Assembly (NCBI GenBank): GCA_021777845.1
Contig: JAJYDB010000001.1
Location: 1 to 54,192, forward strand
Source: Planctomycetota bacterium
Lineage (GTDB): Bacteria > Planctomycetota > Planctomycetia > Isosphaerales > Isosphaeraceae
Reading direction: 5' to 3'
DNA length: 54,192 nt
The translations under genes were made by a program, and so were the position numbers. This document shows, in pieces, positions 15,387 through 23,161 of this stretch. The notes under the pieces are model-generated. The model was given only the letters and a program-made list of their open reading frames with translations. It was not told where the DNA came from and ran no database searches. Each line of letters opens with the position of its first letter. The stretch's first letter is position 1.

Positions 15387-16202
15387 ATGGTGGCTGAGGA
15401 GCAGATCCAGTACGTGCCTCGCGATCTGGTCTTTCCCGACTCTGACCAGCCGCGCCGCTTCTTCGATACCGAGTCCCTGGACGGACTCATCGCAAGCCTG
15501 AAGGAGCTGGGCCAGCTCGTACCGCTTCGCGTGCGCTTCGTCGACGGGCGGATGGTCATCGTGGACGGCGAGCGGCGCTGGCGGGCGGCGAAGCCCGCGG
15601 GCCTGGCCCAGCTCGCGGTGATCGTCGAGGAGAAGCCGGGCACCGAGGCCGGCACGCTCCAGAAGCAGCTCGTGCTCAACTGCCAGCGCGAGGACTTTTC
15701 CGCCGTCGAGAAGGCCGATGCCATCCGCCGCCTGATGGACGCGACCGGCTGGAACGCCAGCCAGGTGGCCGAGCGGCTGGGTTTTTCCAAGGCCGGCGTC
15801 TCCCGCCTGCTTTCCCTCCTCGGCCTGCCGGAGGGAATCCGCGAGCGCGTGAACGCCGGCGAGATCCCCCTCTCCGCGGCCAGCTCCCTGGCGCGCGTCG
15901 AGGACGGCGGCGAGCGTGAGGCACTAGCGGCGCAGCTCGCCTCGGGGCGTCTGACCCGCGACGGGCTCGTCGGGGCCCTCAAGGCCCGGAAGGCCAGCGG
16001 TGACGAGCCCCGCCGAGGCGCGAGTCGCGTCGTCTGCCGGCTCGCCTCCGCCACGGTGACCGTGAGCGCGGAGGACTCGCTCGACCTCGAGGCCTTCATC
16101 GCGACCCTGGAGGAGATCCTCGGCAAGGCGCGGCGCGCCCGCACCCAGGGCATCGAGCTCTCGACCCTCACCAAGATGATCCGCGACCAGGCCGGAGCTT
16201 GA
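15387..16202 (+). CDS. parB: ParB/Spo0J-family partition protein
   Basis: A 271-residue protein from ATG 15387 with GAGGAG 5 bases upstream. The N-terminal ParB domain shows DSDQPRRFFDTESLDGLIAS and IVDGERRWRAA, the CTP/DNA-clamp motif GERRWRA. NCQREDFSAVEKADAI follows, then a helix-turn-helix (ASQVAERLGFSKAGVSRLLS). The C-terminal part is variable. No ParA is adjacent, which is common for ParB-like proteins of integrative elements, where they can act as transcription factors or in stability. The coupling-protein gene follows immediately, so the two are probably cotranscribed. Confidence 0.92.
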   Translation: MVAEEQIQYVPRDLVFPDSDQPRRFFDTESLDGLIASLKELGQLVPLRVRFVDGRMVIVDGERRWRAAKPAGLAQLAVIVEEKPGTEAGTLQKQLVLNCQREDFSAVEKADAIRRLMDATGWNASQVAERLGFSKAGVSRLLSLLGLPEGIRERVNAGEIPLSAASSLARVEDGGEREALAAQLASGRLTRDGLVGALKARKASGDEPRRGASRVVCRLASATVTVSAEDSLDLEAFIATLEEILGKARRARTQGIELSTLTKMIRDQAGA

Positions 16203-16243
16203 AGTCGCTCCCCAGGCCCTTGCGAACGATGGAGGCGAATCCG

Positions 16244-18211
16244 ATGCCTACGAGGTCCCCTGCCAGGTTCTTACGGTTCCTGTTCCTTGCGGCCACGGCC
16301 TGCATTTTCGGGGGCGTGATCCTGGTGGCGCTCCTCTTCCCGGCCGCCGCCCTCCTGATTCTGGGGGTCGCGGCCCTCGGCAAGCTCAATGGCTGGCGCG
16401 GCACGGGCTGGGCCCACGGGACGGCCCGACTCGCCTCCGTGGCCGACCTGTATTCGGCCGGACTGCTGGGCGACGAGGGGCTCGTCCTCGGGCGTACTGG
16501 CTACGCCGCGGCCGTCTCCCGGATGCAGGCCCTGCGGGCGCACGTCCTCGCCCCGCGCGGCCGCGAGGAGGCCGCCTGCCGTCTCTTCCTCCAGGCGTTC
16601 TTCGGCCGTAGGTGGGCCGCCCCCTCCCTGATCCGCCTCGGTCGGTTCGTCCACCTGATCACGTTCGCCGCCACGGGCCGCGGCAAGGGCGTCTCCGTCC
16701 TCGTCCCCAACCTGCTGACTTACAAGCAATCTGCGGTCGTCACCGACCCCAAGGGAGAGCTGTTCAAGCTGACCGCGGGGCACCGCGAGCACCGGTTCGG
16801 GCACAGGATCGTCTGCCTCGACCCGTTCGGCATCTCCGGGGCGTGGTCGGACACCTTCAATCCGCTCGACCTGATCGACCCCGAGTCCCCGACCCTGATC
16901 GACCAGTGCCGCGACCTGGCTAACCAGATGGTCGTGCGCACCGGCAAGGAGAGCGAGCCCCACTGGAACGACTCGGCCGAGCTGATCCTGACCGCGTTCA
17001 TCGCCTACGTCTGCGCCTGCGAGCCCTCGCGCGAGGATCGCAACCTGCAGCTCGTGCGCGACCTCGTCTCCAGTCGCGACAAGTTTGCACGGGCGGTCGC
17101 GGCCATGCAGCAGTCGGACGCCTGCGACGGGCTCATCCGCCGCATGGGCTCCCTGCTCACCTGGTACGTGGATCGCGAGCTGGGCTCGGTGCTCACCACC
17201 GTCCAGCGGCACACGGCCTTCCTCGACTCGCCCAAGGTCGCCGCCAGTACGCGAAGCAGCAGCTTCGACCCGCTCTCCCTCCGTCAGAAGGCGACCACGG
17301 TCTACCTCGCCCTGCCGTCGGAGCAGTTGGAGACCCTGGCCCCGCTGCAGCGCATGTGGATCGGGGGATTGCTCCGGGCCGTCACCCGGGAGGGCGCGAC
17401 CGAGCGCAACCCCATCCTCTTCCTGCTCGACGAGGCGGCCACGCTCGGACGGATCAAGGCATTGGAAGACGCCGTCTCGCTGGTCCGCGGCTACGGGGTG
17501 CGGTTCTGGTTCATCTTCCAGTCGATGGGCCAGCTCACCGAGTGCTTCGGCGAGTCGGCCCCCGACTTCCTCAACAACTTCGACACCCAGCAGTTCTTCG
17601 GCGTCAACACGGTCCAGACCGCGGAGGAGATCAGCAAGCGGATCGGCGACGCGACCGTCCTGGTCGAGTCGCTCAACCGATCGACCTCGACCTCGCGGCC
17701 ACACGGGCATGGCGGCACCGGGCACGAAGGCGGGCAGGTCTCGACCAGCACCAGCGTCACCACGTCCGAGGTTGCCCGCCGGTTGGTCAAGGCCGAGGAG
17801 GTGCTGCGGTTGCCGGAGGACCTGGCCATCGTCTTCCATCGCAACCTGCCCCCGATCCCATGCCAGCTCGTCCGATACTACGCCGACCCCGAGTTCCGGA
17901 ACGGCCGCGCGGGCACTACTTGCGGGCTCGGCCTGCGCGGGACGGCCGCCGGCATCGGCACCCTCGCCCTGGGCCTCGGCATCCTCCTCGTCTCGCTCCT
18001 GCTGCTGACCTCGGCGGGCGGCCCTCCGGCCTATCCCCCGAGCTTCAGCCCGCAGCCGGGTGGGACTGCCACTCTGCTCGGGCCCGGGAACGCGGCACGA
18101 AGCACGACCACCCTTGTTCCGGCGCAGCCCTTCGGGCAGGGCTCGCCGGGCGGCACGCCGCCTCCCAGTGCGTTCTGGCGAGACGACGTGCCCACCTTTC
18201 CCGCCCGATGA
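16244..18211 (+). CDS. virD4: VirD4/TraG-type type IV coupling protein
   Basis: A 655-residue protein from ATG 16244, where GGAGG lies 8 bases upstream; TTG 16199 and ATG 16229 are alternatives. Two N-terminal membrane helices (RFLRFLFLAATACIFGGVIL and LLFPAAALLILGV) precede the ATPase domain. Walker A is AATGRGKGVSVLV near residue 142, followed by VVTDPKGELF. Walker B is ILFLLDEAATLG near residue 390. A late hydrophobic stretch (GTLALGLGILLVSLLLL) and a Pro/Gly-rich tail follow, which is unusual for VirD4. Coupling proteins link relaxase-bound DNA to the mating channel. No channel genes are present nearby. The next start may overlap its stop (ATGA at 18208). Confidence 0.92.
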   Translation: MPTRSPARFLRFLFLAATACIFGGVILVALLFPAAALLILGVAALGKLNGWRGTGWAHGTARLASVADLYSAGLLGDEGLVLGRTGYAAAVSRMQALRAHVLAPRGREEAACRLFLQAFFGRRWAAPSLIRLGRFVHLITFAATGRGKGVSVLVPNLLTYKQSAVVTDPKGELFKLTAGHREHRFGHRIVCLDPFGISGAWSDTFNPLDLIDPESPTLIDQCRDLANQMVVRTGKESEPHWNDSAELILTAFIAYVCACEPSREDRNLQLVRDLVSSRDKFARAVAAMQQSDACDGLIRRMGSLLTWYVDRELGSVLTTVQRHTAFLDSPKVAASTRSSSFDPLSLRQKATTVYLALPSEQLETLAPLQRMWIGGLLRAVTREGATERNPILFLLDEAATLGRIKALEDAVSLVRGYGVRFWFIFQSMGQLTECFGESAPDFLNNFDTQQFFGVNTVQTAEEISKRIGDATVLVESLNRSTSTSRPHGHGGTGHEGGQVSTSTSVTTSEVARRLVKAEEVLRLPEDLAIVFHRNLPPIPCQLVRYYADPEFRNGRAGTTCGLGLRGTAAGIGTLALGLGILLVSLLLLTSAGGPPAYPPSFSPQPGGTATLLGPGNAARSTTTLVPAQPFGQGSPGGTPPPSAFWRDDVPTFPAR

Positions 18212-18225
18212 AAGGAAGACGTCGC

Positions 18226-18585
18226 ATGGAGCCTCGAAACCAGCAGCAGAACGAAGGGTTCTTCGCCAAGGCCGCCGACACGATCAAGGCGGCGCAGCAG
18301 GCGGTCAGCGCCCCCATCGACAGGGTGACCGAGCCTTTCCTCCGGGACGGCATGCTCGCGGCCGCGTTCCGCCAGGGCGCCGGCGAGCTGTACGAAGCAC
18401 TGAAGCCGTTCCCGCAGTCCATCCAGGTGGACGAGCCGGGGGCCTTCCTCAACCCCACGCAGGGCGAGATCGCGGCCGACCGCAAGCCGGAGAAGCCCTC
18501 GCCCAGTGAGATCGCCAAGGACAACTCCGCCACGCCTCCCGACTCCTCCCACGAGCGTGGCATGGAGATGGGCCGCGGCATGTAG
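18226..18585 (+). CDS. Small acidic hypothetical protein after coupling protein
   Basis: A 119-residue protein from ATG 18226 with AAGGAAG 7 bases upstream. ATG 18208, overlapping the coupling-protein stop, is the alternative. It starts MEPRNQQQNEGFFAKAADTI, has a helical centre with DRVTEPFLRDGMLAAAFRQG, and ends in a Pro/Glu/Lys-rich polar tail. It has no membrane segment. Tight placement after the coupling protein makes it a likely transfer or stability accessory; no family recognised. Confidence 0.65.
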   Translation: MEPRNQQQNEGFFAKAADTIKAAQQAVSAPIDRVTEPFLRDGMLAAAFRQGAGELYEALKPFPQSIQVDEPGAFLNPTQGEIAADRKPEKPSPSEIAKDNSATPPDSSHERGMEMGRGM

Positions 18586-18673
18586 CAGCCCGGCAGGACG
18601 ATACGCCGCTTCCTCGGTGGAGGGTGGCGCGACCAGGGCATGGAGGCCCGCGACTTTCAAGAAAGGACAGCCC

Positions 18674-18880
18674 ATGGATCCGTTCAGTCAGTTCATGACC
18701 CTCGTCGTCGTCGCCTACGCGGGGAATTACTACCTCCAGTGGTGGCTCGCCACCAAGCATCCCAACGCCTACGAGTCCCTCAAACGCGTCGAGGCCGAAC
18801 GTCGCCGCGGCATGGCGGACGCAGCAGCGAAGTCGGCCCAGGTCGGGTTCAGCCTCTACAAGTTCCTGCGGAGTCGCTGA
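18674..18880 (+). CDS. Small membrane-anchored protein
   Basis: A 68-residue protein from ATG 18674 with GAAAGGA 6 bases upstream. One short hydrophobic helix at the start (FMTLVVVAYAGNYYLQWWL) is followed by a basic, helical region. It is part of a chain of small genes after the coupling protein (18226 to 19915). Function unknown. Confidence 0.6.
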   Translation: MDPFSQFMTLVVVAYAGNYYLQWWLATKHPNAYESLKRVEAERRRGMADAAAKSAQVGFSLYKFLRSR

Positions 18881-18882
18881 GC

Positions 18883-19218
18883 ATGCCCTCCTCCGTCTCG
18901 AGCGCGGCCGTGCTGCGCGTGATCGTGATGTTCTTGGTGCTCGCAGCGAGTTTTACCTTCAGCGTCGAAACAAGTGACGGACAGGCCAGGGAGGGCCGCA
19001 ACCTCCAAGAGGGCAACATGCCAGCAGATCTTGTCATCCTGGGAATCGTCGGCCTCGCCTGGTCCTTCGTCGACGAGTACCTCGATCGGCGCCGCATCGC
19101 GCGGGTCATGGCGGCGGTCGACCGGGAGTGGAATGAGCTCCTCAACACGCACAGGCACGAATTGCTTGAGGCTCTCCAGCAGGGGAAGACCGTCGAAGTC
19201 CGAATGGACAGGAGGTGA
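18883..19218 (+). CDS. Small membrane protein of transfer region
   Basis: A 111-residue protein from ATG 18883, two bases after the previous stop. It has an N-terminal signal-like helix (VLRVIVMFLVLAASFTFSV), a second hydrophobic segment (LVILGIVGLAWSFVD) and a charged helical tail (IARVMAAVDREWNELLN). The next gene's GGAGGTGAG site overlaps its last codons, so it lies inside an operon. Family not recognised. Confidence 0.6.
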   Translation: MPSSVSSAAVLRVIVMFLVLAASFTFSVETSDGQAREGRNLQEGNMPADLVILGIVGLAWSFVDEYLDRRRIARVMAAVDREWNELLNTHRHELLEALQQGKTVEVRMDRR

Positions 19219-19221
19219 GGC

Positions 19222-19407
19222 GTGTTCGTCGAGACCCTGCCGGCCGATCCCCAGGTCCATGACGCAGCCGTTCGGATTGCCAGGCGGTGCCGGCACATCG
19301 TGCAGGCCTGCCTCCGCGAGGAGGAATGGGCGGACGCGGACCGCGAGTTCTACAAGATCGCACGCGACGAGCTGGAGCGATGGAAAGCCGACAACCCCAT
19401 GCGGTGA
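19222..19407 (+). CDS. Small helical hypothetical protein
   Basis: A 61-residue protein from GTG 19222, preceded by a strong GGAGGTGAG site. It is entirely helical, with RRCRHIVQACLREEEWADAD and REFYKIARDELERW. It lies 3 bases after the previous stop, so it is probably coupled. Composition is protein-like; function unknown. Confidence 0.65.
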   Translation: MFVETLPADPQVHDAAVRIARRCRHIVQACLREEEWADADREFYKIARDELERWKADNPMR

Positions 19408-19507
19408 CTCTCCAGAACACGGAAGGTGGCGACTTCGCAGGCCTCGCCCCATCCCTTGTGTACGCGTCGAAACGAGAAGCTGGTCGGAATCCAGGAGAGA
19501 GTGCGAC

Positions 19508-19915
19508 ATGTTGGCCAAACAACCGAAGCGAATCCTGACGGGGGCAGTGCTTCTCCTTGCCGCCTTCGTTCTCCACGGGATGTCCTCGGAGAAAACGCGT
19601 CAGGGCATCACGCCTCCAAATCGGGGCAATCTGCCCGGTCACGAGGACGAGTTCTTCGGCGAGGACCCGAGGGAATTCGCCGCACGTCCCGAGAATCAGG
19701 CGGTCCTCGCCGACGCACGCCGACTGGATGGTCTGGCACTCGCGACCGCTGCGGCCGGGGCGCTCGTCCTGCTCTCCGCGACTCTCATCAAGCGGCGACG
19801 CCCACTGCGGTGGGTCGTCACGCCGGGGGCCAGTCGCTCGAACGTGTACAGATGCCCGGAACCGCTGAAGCAGCTTCCCGGGCCGACCATCGGTCAGCCT
19901 GCGTTGCCTTCGTGA
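19508..19915 (+). CDS. Two-helix membrane protein of mobile element
   Basis: A 135-residue protein from ATG 19508 with AGGAGAG upstream. It has an N-terminal helix (ILTGAVLLLAAFVLHGM), an acidic loop with NLPGHEDEFFGEDPREF, a second helix (LALATAAAGALVLLSATLI) followed by KRRRP, and a short tail. The layout suggests a small inner-membrane protein with a periplasmic acidic loop. It is the last gene before the excisionase. No family recognised. Confidence 0.6.
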   Translation: MLAKQPKRILTGAVLLLAAFVLHGMSSEKTRQGITPPNRGNLPGHEDEFFGEDPREFAARPENQAVLADARRLDGLALATAAAGALVLLSATLIKRRRPLRWVVTPGASRSNVYRCPEPLKQLPGPTIGQPALPS

Positions 19916-19996
19916 TGCAGGCGCGGCCGAGACTTGTGCATCCGGCCGGCGCAGAGACTCTGCCTATCGAAGTGACTGCTTCGGGCCGCTGTTCAT

Positions 19997-20012
19997 CCGA
20001 TTCAATAATCGG
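19997..20012. promoter_or_regulatory. Inverted repeat upstream of excisionase gene
   Basis: CCGATT and AATCGG face each other around CAAT in a locally AT-rich stretch about 95 bases before the excisionase start. Candidate operator. Confidence 0.35.
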
Positions 20013-20106
20013 CCGCTTATTACCTCCGGATCGCCCCGCGAGAGCGAGGACGGACCGAAGCCGAGCGCGAGTATCACCGAATCTCAGGGCGGGCAGGAGG
20101 AAGACG

Positions 20107-20331
20107 GTGCGAGTGCGAGAAGCCGCAGCAAGACTCGAGGTCAGCCCAGCCACGGTCTACGCCCTGGTCGCCAGCGGCCGGTTGCGCTGCTATCGAGTCG
20201 GCATGGGCCGCGGCTGCATCCGGATCAGTGACGACCAGTTGGCCGCCTACCTCGAGAGTGCAGAGCCGGTGGCCCGCCCCGCCCCGACCCCGGCCCCCCG
20301 CCTCCGGCTCAAGCATCTTCGCCTGCCTTGA
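20107..20331 (+). CDS. xis: Excisionase-like helix-turn-helix protein
   Basis: A 74-residue protein from GTG 20107 with AGGAGGAAG upstream. It reads VREAAARLEVSPATVYALVA, then SGRLRCYRVGMGRGCIRIS and LAAYLESAEP. This is the winged MerR-like fold of the helix_turn_helix_17/excisionase family, with the typical R-C-Y-R-V-G wing. It ends in a Pro/Arg-rich tail. Its 3' end overlaps the convergent integrase by 23 bases, so transcription of one can interfere with the other. The likely role is directing integrase toward excision. A general transcriptional regulator of the same fold is the alternative. Confidence 0.8.
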   Translation: MRVREAAARLEVSPATVYALVASGRLRCYRVGMGRGCIRISDDQLAAYLESAEPVARPAPTPAPRLRLKHLRLP

Positions 20332-21349
20332 AACCCTTCGCACGGTTGGCCGCCGCCGCCATGTGCTCGGGGTCTTGCTGGACGTGGCCGTAGACCCGGC
20401 TGACCATCGACGGGTCGCGGTGGCCCATCAGGTGGGCCAGGGTCACCGTGTCGACGCCCGCCTTCAGCGCCTCGGTCGCGAATCCCTTGCGGAAGGCGCC
20501 GAGGTGGTACTTCTTGCCGACTTTCTTCTCGAGCCGGCAGAAGGCGCAGTTGATCGCGTCCTTGGTCCAGGGGCTGCCCTCGCTGTTCAGCAGGATGGGG
20601 CCGCTCGCGTGCGCCTCCGCCAGTCGCGCGACGATCTCGCGGGCTCGCCGCGTCAGGTAGATGACCCGGTGGTACTTCTTGCCCTTGGCCTGCGTCGGCG
20701 GGAAGACGATCCTGCTGTTGTCGAGGTCGACGAACCGGGCCTCGATCTTGCGCAGCTCCTGCGGCCGGGCTCCGGTCTCCCACGAGAGCTCGATCAGGTC
20801 CCGGAAATTCGGCTCCCGGACCTTCGCGACGACCTGGGCGTACTCGCTCGGGCTCACCGCCATCTCGCGGGCCTCGCGCGCGTGTTTCTTCATCCGCGCC
20901 AGGGGAGAGCGTTCGATCAGCTCCTCGTCGGCCGCCCAGTTGAACGCCCGCTTGATGGCCCCGATGAAGTCGCCCTTCGTGTTGTTCGACCAGTGAGGGA
21001 AGTCGGCCATCGCACGGGTGACGTGGTAGGGCTTCAGCTCGGCGACGGCGAGCGTCGCCGGGATGCGGTCGACGAAGGGCTGGATGTTCTCCCTGTACCA
21101 CGCATAGGTGCGCGCGGCCTTGTTGCGGGAGGCCCAATCGAGAAAGGCGTCGAGGATCTCGACCACCAGCGTCGGTGGGGCGGTTGCGGTATCGGCCGGG
21201 CGCTCTTCCGGCGGCCGCGCCATCAACTCGTGGTAGAGCCGCCACGCCTCCGCCTCGTCGGGGGAGAGGCGGTGCTGGCGCTTGCCGATCTGGACAAACC
21301 AGCAGTTCCGCTCGGAGCGCCAGAAGGGCTCGGGACGCTTCCTGGGCAT
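20309..21349 (-). CDS. int: Tyrosine recombinase/integrase
   Basis: A 346-residue protein from ATG 21349. It has an N-terminal SAM-like core-binding domain (about residues 60-160) and a C-terminal catalytic domain. The catalytic residues seen are Arg195 in ETGARPQEL, Arg287 in LGAFRKGFATEAL, His310 in LMGHRDPS and the nucleophile Tyr320 in SRVYGHV. The residue three before Arg287, often His or Tyr, is Gly here. The gene starts 88 bases from the 3' end of tRNA-Pro and reads away from it, the standard layout for an integrase next to its attachment site. It converges with the excisionase. Confidence 0.95.
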   Translation of the reverse strand: MPRKRPEPFWRSERNCWFVQIGKRQHRLSPDEAEAWRLYHELMARPPEERPADTATAPPTLVVEILDAFLDWASRNKAARTYAWYRENIQPFVDRIPATLAVAELKPYHVTRAMADFPHWSNNTKGDFIGAIKRAFNWAADEELIERSPLARMKKHAREAREMAVSPSEYAQVVAKVREPNFRDLIELSWETGARPQELRKIEARFVDLDNSRIVFPPTQAKGKKYHRVIYLTRRAREIVARLAEAHASGPILLNSEGSPWTKDAINCAFCRLEKKVGKKYHLGAFRKGFATEALKAGVDTVTLAHLMGHRDPSMVSRVYGHVQQDPEHMAAAANRAKGFKAGEDA

Positions 21350-21355
21350 ACGAAA

Positions 21356-21512
<157 letters not shown>

Positions 21513-21556
21513 TCGTTGGACGACGTACGAAAATGATACCGCGTGCGGGGGATGTG

Positions 21557-23161
21557 TCAATCGCGATTGTCGGCGGGTTGACCGAGACGTCGTTGTCCGG
21601 TCGGTCGCGGGTCGTGCATTTCGAGCGGTGTTTTAAGCTCCCGCGTTCGTTTTCGCCAGCCCTCTTGGAAGGCGATCAAATCGTCGCCGAATGCGCCGCG
21701 AAAGGCGTTCGAGACGCGGGCGTCGCGCACGCGAGCCTGGTCAACGCTCCCGGGTGCGCGCAGCAGGTCGAGAAACGTGAGAAAATCGTTGGGCCGGTTC
21801 CGCTCGATGTCGTAAACGAGTGCCCACGCCGACGCGTACGGACCCTGCCGATAGCCGCGGCCGAAACCGACGTCCCGGAGCAGCGGCGGGAGGGCGGGCT
21901 GCGGGTCGAGGGCCCGCCAGGCGGCCAAGCGTCGCTCGTGCGGGTGCGATACGCCTCCCCAGCGGCCGCCGCGCACGTGCTCGTACTGCATCGCCAACCC
22001 CTCGTGCAGCCAGATCGGGAACGACGCATGCGTAATAACAAGACCTGCGTGTGCAATTAATTGGTGCACCTGTTCATGGGCCGCGATGGCCAGATCAAGC
22101 GAGAGTCGGTCGAGGTCGAGCAGCAGCTTTTGCCGCGCGACGTCGCGCTCGAATTTCGACAGGACCGCGCGCGCCTCCGTTTTCCTCAGTGCGCGCGGCG
22201 GGGCGTCGGGGAAGGTCAACTGCAGCCGAGCGTGCGCGGGCATCCGCGCGATCGCGGCTGAAAGTCCCGCCGTTTCTCGTTCGCGCTCCTCCAAGATCGC
22301 CGCGGACTCGCGGTAAGACTTGGTGCCGCGCGTATCGAACGCAAGCACGGCGTCGAGCGCCGGCAGGTAGTAGCCGCGCGTCGTTAAAAACGCGTCGCCG
22401 TGTTGCAGTTTTAGGCAATCAAGATAGGACTTTTGAGTCGCGAACCAGACCGACGCCAAGCGGTGTTCCGGCGCGCGGAGCTCGATGCCGAGCGCGGCGA
22501 AGCGCGCGTAAAACGTCGTGACAACCTGCTCCAAGACCCGCACCCGCGCCGTCGCGTCGGCATCGTCGTGCTGGTGGATCAAAACCACGTGCGACCCGCG
22601 CGCGATGTGCGCCGACGATCCCAACAACGCTTCCAAAGGCTTCAAGTCGGGGTCGCCGAGCGGTTTCGCGAGCCGTTCGAGAACCGACGCAACTCGCGCA
22701 AAGCCCGCGTGTTGCGGATCGTCGTGGTGCGCTCGCAAGGCGAGCGCGACCGCTTCGTCGGTCAGACCCTCGTCGAGCGCCCATCGAAACGCGGCGAACC
22801 GCGTGGAGGCATCGCCCGCGAGCGCGGACCTCAGTCGGTCCGGCCACTCGCGCTCGGGCCAGTACCCCGGCACGACGCGCGTGAAATCCGACGCGTCGAA
22901 CGCAACGACGCCGTCGGGACCCTCGATTCGGACCGACTTTCCGTCGACGGTCGCCGCGACCTGGGCGCGTCCGCCCTTCTCAAAATAAACCAGCTCCGCG
23001 CGGGCCGACGACAATCCCGCGGCAATCAAATACAGAAGGACGACCGTCCACGGGCATCGCGGCGCGAAGAGCACGTCCCGCGCGTTCACAACGCGAGGTC
23101 GAACGCTCGGCGCGAGACGTCGCAACGAGCGCGCCGGGTTCAACCTACACCGTGGCGACAT
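21557..23161 (-). CDS. DUF1570-family secreted zincin-like protein
   Basis: A 534-residue protein from ATG 23161, which overlaps the stop of the upstream M50-HlyD gene (TAATG), so the two are translationally coupled. A longer frame to 23206 lies inside that gene. An N-terminal hydrophobic segment (TVVLLYLIAAGLSSARA) is a signal peptide. The body contains LAIAAHEQVHQLIAHAGL, a zincin-type HExxH site, and FPIWLHEGLAMQYE downstream, as in the planctomycete DUF1570 family of putative peptidases. The linkage to three export-type genes suggests it acts on, or is carried by, that system. Substrate unknown. Confidence 0.85.
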   Translation of the reverse strand: MSPRCRLNPARSLRRLAPSVRPRVVNARDVLFAPRCPWTVVLLYLIAAGLSSARAELVYFEKGGRAQVAATVDGKSVRIEGPDGVVAFDASDFTRVVPGYWPEREWPDRLRSALAGDASTRFAAFRWALDEGLTDEAVALALRAHHDDPQHAGFARVASVLERLAKPLGDPDLKPLEALLGSSAHIARGSHVVLIHQHDDADATARVRVLEQVVTTFYARFAALGIELRAPEHRLASVWFATQKSYLDCLKLQHGDAFLTTRGYYLPALDAVLAFDTRGTKSYRESAAILEERERETAGLSAAIARMPAHARLQLTFPDAPPRALRKTEARAVLSKFERDVARQKLLLDLDRLSLDLAIAAHEQVHQLIAHAGLVITHASFPIWLHEGLAMQYEHVRGGRWGGVSHPHERRLAAWRALDPQPALPPLLRDVGFGRGYRQGPYASAWALVYDIERNRPNDFLTFLDLLRAPGSVDQARVRDARVSNAFRGAFGDDLIAFQEGWRKRTRELKTPLEMHDPRPTGQRRLGQPADNRD

